Shown in pieces: positions 45,394 to 53,923 of a stretch of 64,000 nt of DNA. The stretch comes from Microbacterium sp. Leaf288. Its GTDB lineage: Bacteria; Actinomycetota; Actinomycetes; Actinomycetales; Microbacteriaceae. The position numbers and the translations under genes are program-made. The notes under the pieces are model-generated. The model was not told the DNA's origin and did no database searches. It saw only the letters and a program-made list of their open reading frames with translations. The stretch spans positions 664,778 through 728,777 of the forward strand of contig NZ_LMNI01000010.1 in the NCBI RefSeq assembly GCF_001422925.1, given 5' to 3'. Every line of letters begins with the position of its first letter. Within the stretch, counting starts at the first letter, position 1.

Positions 45394-48300
45394 TCAGTAG
45401 ACGTCGCGGACGTAGCGCTCATCGGCGGCGAGGCCGCGGACGTACTCGGCGGCGGCCTCCTCCGAGAGCTTGCCGTGCTGCTGGGCGATGGCGACCAGCG
45501 TGGCGTCGACGTCCTTGGCCATGCGCATCGCGTCACCGCACACGTACACGTGTGCGCCGTCGTCCTGGAGCCAGCGCCACAGGTGGGCGCCGTGCTCGAT
45601 CATGCGGTCCTGCACGTAGATCTTCTGCCGCTGGTCGCGCGAGAAGGCGACGTCGAGGCGCGTGAGGAACCCGTCCTCGCGCATCTCATCGAGCTCGTCG
45701 CGGTAGTAGAAGTCGCTGGCGGCGTGCTGCTCGCCGAAGAACAGCCAGTTGCGGCCGGTGTGCCCGTCGGCGCGGCGGTCGTGGAGGAACGCGCGGAACG
45801 GCGCGATCCCGGTGCCTGGGCCGATCATGATCATCGGGGTGTCACCGGCCGCCGGCGGGCGGAAGGCGGGCGAGCGCTGCAGATACACGGGCGCGGCGAG
45901 GGCGTCGCCGTCCGCGAGGAACGTCGAGCACACGCCGCCGCGGGCGCGTCCGGAGTCGGTCTCGAAGCGGACCACCGAGACGGTCAGCTCCACGGTGTCT
46001 GGGTCCGCCTTCGGGCTCGACGAGATGGAGTACTGGCGGGGCTGCAGTCGCTTGAGCACGCCGGCCCAGTCGGCGGCGGTGGCCTGCACCGGGAAGTCGC
46101 GCACGAGGTCGACCGCCTGCTGGCTCCACAGGAACTGCTCGAGGCGTCCCTTGTTCTCACGCCGCAGCAGACCGGCGAGCATGCTGTCGCCGCTGCGCTC
46201 CGCGATGAAACGCACCAGGTCGACGGGCGTCTTCGTGATGTCGAGCCGCGTGCGCAGGGCGTCGGCGAAGGTGCGCTCCTCGCCGTCGATCTCCACGATC
46301 TCGAGCGGTGCGATGCCGGTCGCGTCGAGCCATTCTGCGACGACCGCCGGGGCGTTCGCGCACACGACGCCGAGCGAGTCACCGGCCTCGTAGGTCGCGC
46401 CCGAGTCCGAGAGGTCGAACGCGATGCGCCGAACCTCCTTCTGCGAACCCGGCCCGCTCAGCAGGTCGTTGCGCACGAGCGGTGCCTGCACCGGGTTGGA
46501 CCGGCTGAACAGGCGCTTCGCCGGCGGAGCCTGGAGGGCGACGGATGCTGCACCCGTCGTCCCTTCCGCTGCCAGGGTGTCGAGGATCTGGGCCAGCCAC
46601 GCCTCGCGCGGTTCGTCGGCGTCGGGCTCGAGATCGACCCGCTCCAGGAGCGCGGTCGCGCCGAGCTCGCCCAGGCGGCTGTCGAGCCGCCGACCGTGGC
46701 CGCAGAAGTCGTCGTAGTTAGAGTCGCCGAGCGCGAGCACCGCGTAGCGGAGCCCCGACAGTTCGGGCGCGCCGTCGGCGTTGAGCTCGTGCCAGAGCGC
46801 GGCGGCGTTGTCGGGGGGACCGCCGTCGCCGAACGTGGAGGTGACCACGAGCAGACGCTTCACCGCGGTCAGGTCCGTCGCGCGCAGCTCCGCCATGCTC
46901 CGTGCACGCGCGGGGATGCCGCGCGCGCCGAGCGCAGCGGTCGCCGCCGTCGCGAACTCCTCGGCGTTCCCGGTCTGCGAGCCCCAGAGCACCACGACCT
47001 CGTCGATGCCCTCGGCCCCCGGCATCCCCGTGCCGACCGACGTGCGGGAGAACGCCCCCGCGAGCACGCCGTCGAACCAGGCCCGCACGAGCGCACCGAG
47101 CGGGGCTTCGACGGGCAGCACCGGCACCTCGCCCGGAGCGAGCACCACCGACCGCACTGTGGAGAGGAAGCCTGCGAGGTACGCGCCCTCCAGATCGCTC
47201 AGCTGCGGCGGGGCCAGCGCCACGCCGGCGCTCGCGAGCGCCTCGTCGGCGGACGCGGTCGACGATCCTGCTCCCCCGACCGCCGGGCCGACGCGGCGAA
47301 GGGTCACAGCGGCGAACTTGAACTCCGGCTGCGCCGACAGCGGGTCCACCGCGTCGCTCGTCACGGCGTTGACGGTGACGTACTCTCCGTGCTCGTCGTT
47401 CCAGTGGAACGGCGCGAACAGTCCGCCCGGCTGGACACGATCGGTGAGCACCGCGGGCACGACGAATCGGCCGCGGCGCGAGGCGACCTCGACCTGATCG
47501 CCCTCGGCGATTCCGAGCCGTTCTGCGTCGACCGGGTGCACCTCGACGAAGGGTCCGGGGTGCAGCTTCGCGAGCTTGGCGACCCGGCCGGTCTTCGTGA
47601 GCGTGTGCCAGTGGTGCGGGAGACGCCCGGTGTTGAGCACCCAGGGGTAGTCGTCGTCGGGAAGCTCCGCCGGTGCCAGATGGGGCCGCGCGAGGAACTG
47701 CGCGCGCCGCGACGGCGTCGCGAACGCGAGGCGCGGCACCGTGCCGTCGTCTTCGACGTGCAGCGACTGGCTCACCCCGTCGTTCAGGTACCGGATCGGA
47801 TGCCGCGTCGCGCTGTCGTCCGGCGGTGCGGGCCATTGCACCGGGGTCTCGCGCAGGCGCTCGTAGGTCACGCCGCGCAGATCCCACCCGGTCTGGGGGT
47901 TCCAGAATCGTCGGATCTCGTCGAACACGTCAGCGCTCGAGGTGAAGTCGAATCCCTCGAAGCCCATCGCACGGGCGATCTGGCAGATCGTGAGCCAGTC
48001 CGGCTGCGCCTCGCCCGGCGCGGCGATCACGTCGCGCACGAGCGTCAGGGTCCGGTCGCTGTTCACCGTCACGCCATCGGCTTCGACCCACAGCGTGGCC
48101 GGCAGCAGGATGTCGGCGTAGGCGGTGGTCGCCGTCTCGGTGTAGACGTCCTGCGCGATGACGAGCTCCGCGGTCTCCAGCGCCTCGATCACGGTCTTGC
48201 GATTCGCCACCGACGCGACGGGGTTGCTGCAGATGATCCAGACAGCCTTGATCTCGCCGTCGGCCGCGCGCCGGAACATGTCGATCGTTCCCGAGCCCGA

Positions 48301-49446
48301 CTCCGCGCGGATCGCGCCCGGCTCCAGTCCCCACACGTCCTCGACGAACGCGCGGTCGGGCGCGCTGAACACGGCGCGCTGGCCGGGCAGCCCGGGCCCC
48401 ATGTACCCCATCTCGCGCCCGCCCATCGCGTTGGGCTGGCCGGTCAGCGAGAACGGGCCGCTTCCGGGGCGGCAGATCGCGCCGGTCGCCAGATGGAGGT
48501 TGCAGATGGCGTTCGTCGACCAGGTGCCGTGGGTGGACTGATTGAGTCCCATCGTCCACAGCGTCATCCATTCGCCGGCCTCGCCGATCCAGCGGGCGGC
48601 GGTGCGGATGTCGTCTTCGGCCAGACCGGTCAGCTCCGCGACCCGAGCGGGCGGGTACTCGGCGAGGAGCTCGTCCATGTGCTCCCAGCCCTCGGTGTGG
48701 GCGGCGATGAACTCCTCATCGATGTCGCCCGCGGTCACCAGGAGGTGCAGCAGGCCGTTCAGCAGCGCGAGGTCCGTGCCGGGCCGGATCTGCAGGAACA
48801 GGTCGGCGCGGTCAGCGGTGGTGGTGCGACGCGGGTCGACCACGATCAGCTTCGCACCCTGCTTCAGCCGGTCAGCCATTCGCAGGAACAGGATGGGGTG
48901 GCAGTCGGCCGTGTTCGAGCCGATCACGAAGAAGAGGTCGGCGCGGTCGAAGTCCTCGTACGATCCGGGCGGCCCGTCGGCGCCCAGCGACTGCTTGTAG
49001 CCGGTGCCGGCCGACGCCATGCACAGCCGCGAGTTCGACTCGATGTGGATACCGCGCAGGTACCCTTTGACCAGCTTGTTCGAGAGGTACTGCGCCTCCA
49101 TGCTCATCTGCCCCGAGACGTACAGCGCGATCGCATCGGGACCGTGCTCATCGAGGATCGCGCGAAGGCGGGCCGCAGCATCCGTCACCGCATCGGAGAC
49201 CGGAACGGGCGCCGCGGGCTCACCGCGGGACGGCCGCACGTGCGCCGTGGTCATGCGACCCGGCGCCTGCATGAGCTCGGCGTGGGTCGCACCCTTCGTG
49301 CACAGTCGTCCGGCGTTCGTGGGGTGCGCGCGGTCGCCCGCGACCTTCGCGATGGCGAGCGGATGCCCCGCCCCGCCGTCCGAGGTCGTCACCGAGATAC
49401 CGCAGCCGACGCCGCAGTAGGAGCACACGGTGCGCACTTCGACCAT
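45394..49446 (-). CDS. Assimilatory nitrate reductase fused to a CysJ-like flavin reductase
   Basis: A 1350-residue single-chain enzyme reducing nitrate to nitrite. The N-terminal half is a molybdopterin (bis-MGD) reductase: a 4Fe-4S site CSYCGVGCG with a fourth Cys in GRLCTKG, then [19 protein letters not shown] and the C-terminal molybdopterin domain ([18 protein letters not shown]). From about residue 815 a flavodoxin domain follows ([15 protein letters not shown]), then an FAD/NADPH reductase like sulfite reductase alpha ([12 protein letters not shown] near 1142, [15 protein letters not shown] near 1211, [13 protein letters not shown]) ending in VRDVY. Electrons can thus pass from NAD(P)H to nitrate within one protein. 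It is convergent with narK. Confidence 0.92.
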   Translation of the reverse strand: MVEVRTVCSYCGVGCGISVTTSDGGAGHPLAIAKVAGDRAHPTNAGRLCTKGATHAELMQAPGRMTTAHVRPSRGEPAAPVPVSDAVTDAAARLRAILDEHGPDAIALYVSGQMSMEAQYLSNKLVKGYLRGIHIESNSRLCMASAGTGYKQSLGADGPPGSYEDFDRADLFFVIGSNTADCHPILFLRMADRLKQGAKLIVVDPRRTTTADRADLFLQIRPGTDLALLNGLLHLLVTAGDIDEEFIAAHTEGWEHMDELLAEYPPARVAELTGLAEDDIRTAARWIGEAGEWMTLWTMGLNQSTHGTWSTNAICNLHLATGAICRPGSGPFSLTGQPNAMGGREMGYMGPGLPGQRAVFSAPDRAFVEDVWGLEPGAIRAESGSGTIDMFRRAADGEIKAVWIICSNPVASVANRKTVIEALETAELVIAQDVYTETATTAYADILLPATLWVEADGVTVNSDRTLTLVRDVIAAPGEAQPDWLTICQIARAMGFEGFDFTSSADVFDEIRRFWNPQTGWDLRGVTYERLRETPVQWPAPPDDSATRHPIRYLNDGVSQSLHVEDDGTVPRLAFATPSRRAQFLARPHLAPAELPDDDYPWVLNTGRLPHHWHTLTKTGRVAKLAKLHPGPFVEVHPVDAERLGIAEGDQVEVASRRGRFVVPAVLTDRVQPGGLFAPFHWNDEHGEYVTVNAVTSDAVDPLSAQPEFKFAAVTLRRVGPAVGGAGSSTASADEALASAGVALAPPQLSDLEGAYLAGFLSTVRSVVLAPGEVPVLPVEAPLGALVRAWFDGVLAGAFSRTSVGTGMPGAEGIDEVVVLWGSQTGNAEEFATAATAALGARGIPARARSMAELRATDLTAVKRLLVVTSTFGDGGPPDNAAALWHELNADGAPELSGLRYAVLALGDSNYDDFCGHGRRLDSRLGELGATALLERVDLEPDADEPREAWLAQILDTLAAEGTTGAASVALQAPPAKRLFSRSNPVQAPLVRNDLLSGPGSQKEVRRIAFDLSDSGATYEAGDSLGVVCANAPAVVAEWLDATGIAPLEIVEIDGEERTFADALRTRLDITKTPVDLVRFIAERSGDSMLAGLLRRENKGRLEQFLWSQQAVDLVRDFPVQATAADWAGVLKRLQPRQYSISSSPKADPDTVELTVSVVRFETDSGRARGGVCSTFLADGDALAAPVYLQRSPAFRPPAAGDTPMIMIGPGTGIAPFRAFLHDRRADGHTGRNWLFFGEQHAASDFYYRDELDEMREDGFLTRLDVAFSRDQRQKIYVQDRMIEHGAHLWRWLQDDGAHVYVCGDAMRMAKDVDATLVAIAQQHGKLSEEAAAEYVRGLAADERYVRDVY

Positions 49447-49479
49447 GTCTTCGATGGTCCCGGATGGACATTCCGGGGC

Positions 49480-49507
49480 GTTTCCCGCCGTGTTTCCCGC
49501 AGATCAC
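49480..49507 (-). promoter_or_regulatory. GlnR-like half sites upstream of the nitrate reductase gene
   Basis: On the minus strand GTGAT (49507-49503), six bases, GAAAC (49496-49492), seven bases, GAAAC (49484-49480) lies 34-61 bases before the ATG. The first pair fits the GlnR spacing GTnAC-n6-GAAAC with one mismatch. No clear -10 hexamer is seen between the sites and the gene. Confidence 0.4.
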
Positions 49508-49547
49508 ATCTGCCGCACGCCGAGCGGCCGCGCGCAGTGAAGAGGAG

Positions 49548-50198
49548 TCAGTCGGTGGAGTCGTCGGTGTCGGGCTCGGAAGGAGCCTCGCCGGCGTCGT
49601 CCGCGATCTCTTCGAAGAGTCCTGCGGGCGGCGTCACGATGACGCGACCACCCGCGATGTCGACCTCGGGCACGATCGCCTTGACGAACGGCACCAGAAC
49701 CTCGTCGTCGCGGACCTTCACAATGAGCAGGTCCTGCGAGGGGAAGTGGTCCACGCGTGCGACCCTGCCGACGGTCTCACCGTCACGCACGACGTCGAGG
49801 CCGACGAGCTGGTGGTCGAACCAGGCGTCCTCCTCGGCGGGCGAGGCCTGCATGTCTTCGTCGACCCAGAGGATCGCGCGAAGGAGCCCTTCGGCCGCGT
49901 CGCGGTCGTCGACGCCCTCGAAGAAGGCGACCGGGTGGCTGTTCATCCACTTGAACTCGCGCACCGTGAGCGGCTTGCCGTGCCACGGCGACGACTCGGG
50001 CACCTGGAGAGTGAACGTCGCGCCGGGGACGAAGCGCCCCTCGGGGTCGTCGGTGTACAGCTCGAGCTTGATCGCGCCCTTCAGGCCGTGCGCCTTCACG
50101 AGGCGGCCGACCCGGAGCTGCGTCTTGCCCGCGGGGGGAACTGCGTTCACGGGCTTGCGGGCGTCAGCGCCCGATCCCGTGGTGTCGCCGGCGGACAC
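49548..50198 (-). CDS. rimM: 16S rRNA processing protein RimM
   Basis: RimM helps 30S 3'-domain maturation by binding S19. The 216-residue protein has the N-terminal beta-barrel (RVGRLVKAHGLKGAIKLELYTDDPEGRF) and the PRC-barrel C-terminal domain (DHQLVGLDVV ... LLIVKVRDDEVLVPFVKAIVPEVD). Low-complexity acidic tails lie at both ends. The start is GTG, one base after the KH gene's stop. In most actinobacteria trmD follows; here the nitrate reductase gene does. Confidence 0.95.
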   Translation of the reverse strand: MSAGDTTGSGADARKPVNAVPPAGKTQLRVGRLVKAHGLKGAIKLELYTDDPEGRFVPGATFTLQVPESSPWHGKPLTVREFKWMNSHPVAFFEGVDDRDAAEGLLRAILWVDEDMQASPAEEDAWFDHQLVGLDVVRDGETVGRVARVDHFPSQDLLIVKVRDDEVLVPFVKAIVPEVDIAGGRVIVTPPAGLFEEIADDAGEAPSEPDTDDSTD

Positions 50199-50199
50199 C

Positions 50200-50430
50200 T
50201 CAGTCGTCCGCGACGTCGACGCGCACGCGGCGGCCGTCGGCGAGAGCAGAGATGAGGGTGCGCAGGGCTTTGGCCGTGCGGCCGCCGCGCCCGATCACGC
50301 GACCCCGGTCATCGGGGTGGACGTGCACCTCGAGCACGTCGCCTCGCGGCGACGTGGACGAGTCGATGCGGACGTCGTCCGGGTGATCGACGATCCCCTT
50401 GACGACGTGTTCGAGCGCGGCGGCGAGCAA
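50200..50430 (-). CDS. KH-domain RNA-binding protein (KhpA-like)
   Basis: A 76-residue KH protein: ALEHVVKGIVDHPDDVRI, then VHVHPDDRGRVIGRGGRTAKALRTLISA, with the G-x-x-G loop GRGG intact, and a final VRVDVAD. It is the conserved small KH protein encoded between rpsP and rimM across Gram-positive bacteria (KhpA/YlqC). The start is read as TTG at 50430, four bases after the rpsP stop; the reading frame has no ATG or GTG nearby. Confidence 0.88.
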   Translation of the reverse strand: MLAAALEHVVKGIVDHPDDVRIDSSTSPRGDVLEVHVHPDDRGRVIGRGGRTAKALRTLISALADGRRVRVDVADD

Positions 50431-50434
50431 CGGA

Positions 50435-50869
50435 TTACTCGGCGGACTCGGCGGCGGCCTCATCGGCCGCGTCGGTCGCCTCGTCGGCGGGAGCCTCGGT
50501 GGGCTCCTCAGCCTTCTTCTCCGCCTTCGGCTTCACGACCGACTTCTTCGAGGCGTCGACCTCGAAAGCGGCCTTGTCCTCGCGGGTCTTCACGGTCGAG
50601 ACCGCGTTCTTGTCGCCCTTGAACTGACCCCAGTCGCCGGTCAGCTTGAGGATGGCGAGCACCTGCTCGGTCGGCTGGGCGCCGACGGACAGCCAGTACT
50701 GCGCGCGCTCCGAGTCGACCTCGATGAACGAGGGCTCCTCGGTGGGGTGGTACTTGCCGATCTCCTCGATGACGCGACCGTCGCGCTTGGTGCGCGAGTC
50801 GGCCACCACGATGCGGTAGTAGGGCGCACGGATCTTGCCGAGGCGCTTGAGACGAATCTTGACAGCCAC
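50435..50869 (-). CDS. rpsP: 30S ribosomal protein S16
   Basis: S16 is an early-assembling 30S protein. The core is canonical ([26 protein letters not shown], then [11 protein letters not shown] and [19 protein letters not shown]). The 144-residue protein then has an extra tail of about 50 residues, Lys-rich first and then Glu/Ala-rich ([18 protein letters not shown]). The GTG at 50869 has AGGAGA eight bases upstream, matching family starts. It heads rpsP-KH-rimM. Confidence 0.97.
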   Translation of the reverse strand: MAVKIRLKRLGKIRAPYYRIVVADSRTKRDGRVIEEIGKYHPTEEPSFIEVDSERAQYWLSVGAQPTEQVLAILKLTGDWGQFKGDKNAVSTVKTREDKAAFEVDASKKSVVKPKAEKKAEEPTEAPADEATDAADEAAAESAE

Positions 50870-51052
50870 GATTCTCCTGAATGTGTGGAAAGTGATTGAA
50901 CCGGTCGCCTGGAGCGTGGGGTGCACACCCGGCGGAAGCTCTGAAGGGAGGATCTCCGCGCTGGATAGAGGGTCGAGCGGGTGATCCAGCCCTCTATTCT
51001 GCCAGATGTCTTCCTGTGCCGTGAACCAAACGGTTCCGGCGAGTCCTCATGT

Positions 51053-51058
51053 CAGACT
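51053..51058 (+). promoter_or_regulatory. -10 element of the glutamate-cysteine ligase-like gene (leaderless)
   Basis: CAGACT followed by six bases and the ATG at 51065. The first base is C rather than T; spacing is otherwise the same as at ligA and mnmA. Confidence 0.45.
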
Positions 51059-51064
51059 GTGCCC

Positions 51065-52228
51065 ATGACGGTGCCCTTCGCGACATCCGCCCGATCGTCC
51101 GTCGGTCTCGAGTGGGAACTGATGCTCGCCGATGCCGCCACCGGAGACCTCATCCCCGGCGCGCCCGGGCTGCTCGCCGCCCTCGAGGAGCGCTCGACAC
51201 TCGAGCGCTACACGGTCACCGGGGAACTGCTGACCAACACCGTCGAGGTGACCAGCGGGATCGGCGACACGGTCGCCGCCGCCGTCGACGACATCGCCGA
51301 CGCGATCGCCGAGGTGCGTACCTACACCGACCCCCACGGCATCGATCTGCTGTGCGCCGGCAGCCACCCGTTCGCGCAGTGGTACGACCAGAGCGTCACC
51401 GACAAGACCAGGTACCACAAGCTCATCGAGCGCACCCAGTGGTGGGGTCGCAACATGATGATCTGGGGCATCCACGTGCACGTCGGCGTCGACGACGTCG
51501 ACAAGGTGTTCCCGATCATCAACGCCCTCGCCGTCTATCTCCCCCACCTCCAAGCGTTGTCGGCGTCGAGCCCGTTCTGGGCGGGCGACCGCACCGGCTA
51601 CGCGTCCAACCGCGCCCTCGTCTTCCAGCAGCTGCCGACCGCGGGACTCCCCTGGCCGCTGCACGACTGGAACGAGTTCGAGGGCTACCTCGACGACATG
51701 GTGAGGACGGGCGTGATGGAGGACGCCTCGGAGGTGCGGTGGGACATCCGCCCCGCGCCTCGCTGGGGCACGATCGAAGTCCGTGCGTGCGACGGGATGT
51801 CGACGCTGCCGGAGCTCGCCGCGATCGCCGCGCTCGTCCAGGTGCTGGTCGAGCTGTTCTCGCGCCGACTCGACGAAGGTCTGCCACTCGAGACGATCCA
51901 GCCCTGGTTCATCCGCGAGAACAAGTGGCGTGCCGCCCGCTACGGCCTCGATGCCCGCGTGATCGTGGACCACCTGGGCACGCAACGCCCGGTCGTGGAC
52001 CACCTCCGCGAAACCCTGGAGGAGGTGGGCGACCTCGCCGTCGAGCTCAAGTGCGCGCGTGAGCTCGAAGGGATCCGGACGATCCTCAGTGACGGCGCGA
52101 GCTACTCGCGTCAGCTCGCGATCGCCGACGCTGCAGACGGCGACCTCCGTGAGGTCGTCCGTCACCTCGTGGGCGAGTTCCGCTCAGGCCCCACCCTGCG
52201 CGAGCATCTCGCCGCGCTCGGTCACTGA
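51065..52228 (+). CDS. YbdK-type carboxylate-amine ligase / glutamate-cysteine ligase 2 family
   Basis: A 387-residue GCS2-family enzyme. Family motifs visible are VGLEWELMLAD near the start, TNTVEVTSG, CAGSHPFAQW, WGIHVHVGVDD, SSPFWAGDRTGYASNR and IEVRACDGMSTL. Members join glutamate to cysteine weakly or act on other amines; actinobacteria with mycothiol do not need glutathione, so the true substrate is open. The ATG at 51065 is chosen from the CAGACT-n6-ATG arrangement. It is on the opposite strand between rpsP and ffh, which are usually closer. Confidence 0.85.
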   Translation: MTVPFATSARSSVGLEWELMLADAATGDLIPGAPGLLAALEERSTLERYTVTGELLTNTVEVTSGIGDTVAAAVDDIADAIAEVRTYTDPHGIDLLCAGSHPFAQWYDQSVTDKTRYHKLIERTQWWGRNMMIWGIHVHVGVDDVDKVFPIINALAVYLPHLQALSASSPFWAGDRTGYASNRALVFQQLPTAGLPWPLHDWNEFEGYLDDMVRTGVMEDASEVRWDIRPAPRWGTIEVRACDGMSTLPELAAIAALVQVLVELFSRRLDEGLPLETIQPWFIRENKWRAARYGLDARVIVDHLGTQRPVVDHLRETLEEVGDLAVELKCARELEGIRTILSDGASYSRQLAIADAADGDLREVVRHLVGEFRSGPTLREHLAALGH

Positions 52229-52252
52229 TCCGGCGCGGCCGTGTGGGCTCAC

Positions 52253-52275
52253 GGATGCTGCGGCCTGCAGCATCC
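52253..52275. terminator. Hairpin between the convergent carboxylate-amine ligase gene and ffh
   Basis: Nine-base perfect arms (GGATGCTGC and its complement) flank GGCCT in the 59-base gap between the two stop codons. No U-run follows on either strand. The arms again contain GGATGC/GCATCC. Confidence 0.65.
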
Positions 52276-52287
52276 GATTCCTCCCTG

Positions 52288-53853
52288 TCAGCCGCGGCCG
52301 AGCATCTTCTGCAGCTCGGCGAGGTCGGCTTCGGTCGGCGCGCCCTTCGCGCCGCCGCCGCCGAGCCCGAAGCCGGAACCGGTGGGCGCCTCCGCGGCCT
52401 GAGCCGCGATGCCGGCGTTCTCGGCGGCGCGCTTGGCCGGATTGCCCGACCGCGAGCCCTTCGCCTTCTGCTGCTTGCCGCGCTTCGACGACGCACCCGG
52501 ACGCCCGGCGCCGGGGATCGGGCCCATGCCGGGGATGTTCGGCACACCGCCGCGGGCGACGGTCTTCATCATCTTCGCGGCCTGGTCGAACCGCTGCACG
52601 AGCTGGTTCACGTCGGTCACGGTCATGCCCGAACCGCGGGCGATGCGCAGGCGGCGCGAGCCGTTGAGAAGCTTCGTGTTGCGGCGCTCGGCGGGGGTCA
52701 TCGAGCGGATGATCGCCTCGGTGCGATCGATCTCGCGCTCGTCGAAGTTGTCGAGCTGATCCTTCATCGAGCCCATGCCCGGGAGCATCCCGAGCATCTT
52801 CTTCATCGAGCCCATCTTGCGCATCTGCTGCATCTGCGCGAGGAAGTCCTCGAGGGTGAAGGTCTCGGTCGCGAGCTTCTCGGCGACCTTGAGCGCCTCT
52901 TCTTCATCGAACGCCTGCTGCGCCTGCTCGATGAGGGTGAGGATGTCACCGAGGTCGAGGATGCGCGACGCCATGCGGTCGGGGTGGAACGCCTCGAGGT
53001 CGTCGAGACCTTCACCCGTCGACGCGAAGATGATCGGGCGGCCGGTCACCGAGGCCACCGACAGCGCGGCACCGCCGCGTGCGTCGCCGTCGAGCTTCGA
53101 GAGCACGACTCCGGTGAAGTCGACGCCGTCCTGGAACGCCTTCGCCGTGTTGACGGCGTCCTGACCGATCATCGCGTCGATGACGAAGAGGACCTCGTCG
53201 GGATCGGTCGCCTTGCGAATGTCCGCGGCCTGCTTCATCAGCTCGGCGTCGACACCGAGACGGCCGGCGGTGTCGATGATGACGACGTCGTGCTGCTGTC
53301 GACGGGCGACCTCGACGCCGTCCTTGGCGACCTTGACCGGGTCTCCGACCCCGTTGCCCGGCTCGGGCGCGTAGATCGCGGCACCGGCGCGCTGGGCGAC
53401 CACCTGCAGCTGGTTGACGGCGTTGGGCCGCTGGAGGTCGGCGGCGATGAGGAGCGGCGTGTGGCCGTCCTTCTCGAGCATCTTCGCCAGCTTGCCCGCG
53501 AAGGTCGTCTTTCCGGAGCCCTGGAGGCCTGCGAGCATGATGACGGTCGGCGGGTTCTTCGCGAACTGCAGGCGGCGCTGCTCGCCGCCGAGGATCGCGA
53601 CGAGTTCCTCGTTGACGATCTGCACGACCTGCTGGGCCGGGTTCAGCGCCCGGTTGACCTCGTCGCCGAGCGCGCGCTCGCGCACCTTGGCGGTGAACTC
53701 CTTGACGACGGGCAGGGCCACGTCGGCGTCGAGCAGGGCGCGCCGGATCTCGCGGACCGTGCCGTCGACATCCGCGGGCGTGAGCTTGCCCTTGGTGCGG
53801 AGGTTGCGGAAGGTCTCGGTGAGCCGGTCGGAAAGGGTGCCGAAAGTCGCCAT
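52288..53853 (-). CDS. ffh: Signal recognition particle protein
   Basis: Ffh binds the SRP RNA and signal sequences and, with FtsY, delivers ribosomes to the membrane. The 521-residue protein has the N domain, the G domain (AGLQGSGKTTFAGKLAK near residue 112, DTAGRLGVD, LSKLDGDARGGAAL) and a methionine-rich M domain from about 300 (MQQMRKMGSMKKMLGMLPGMGSM is its finger-loop region, of which only part is needed to recognise it). The Gly/Ala-rich C-terminal tail is longer than in E. coli. TAGAAT lies nine bases before the ATG, so the leader is very short. Confidence 0.97.
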   Translation of the reverse strand: MATFGTLSDRLTETFRNLRTKGKLTPADVDGTVREIRRALLDADVALPVVKEFTAKVRERALGDEVNRALNPAQQVVQIVNEELVAILGGEQRRLQFAKNPPTVIMLAGLQGSGKTTFAGKLAKMLEKDGHTPLLIAADLQRPNAVNQLQVVAQRAGAAIYAPEPGNGVGDPVKVAKDGVEVARRQQHDVVIIDTAGRLGVDAELMKQAADIRKATDPDEVLFVIDAMIGQDAVNTAKAFQDGVDFTGVVLSKLDGDARGGAALSVASVTGRPIIFASTGEGLDDLEAFHPDRMASRILDLGDILTLIEQAQQAFDEEEALKVAEKLATETFTLEDFLAQMQQMRKMGSMKKMLGMLPGMGSMKDQLDNFDEREIDRTEAIIRSMTPAERRNTKLLNGSRRLRIARGSGMTVTDVNQLVQRFDQAAKMMKTVARGGVPNIPGMGPIPGAGRPGASSKRGKQQKAKGSRSGNPAKRAAENAGIAAQAAEAPTGSGFGLGGGGAKGAPTEADLAELQKMLGRG

Positions 53854-53923
53854 GATCCCCCGATTCTACGGGAGCGCGCCACGTGCTTCGCCGTGCGGTG
53901 TCGCCGTGCCTTTCCGGCCCGCT

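Noticed and set aside
43693-50622. A single plus-strand open frame of over 2300 codons across the nitrate region
   Set aside because: It is antisense or out of frame to the nitrate reductase, rimM, KH and rpsP genes, is Arg-rich low-complexity sequence, and shows no domain. Long shadow frames are expected at this GC content.
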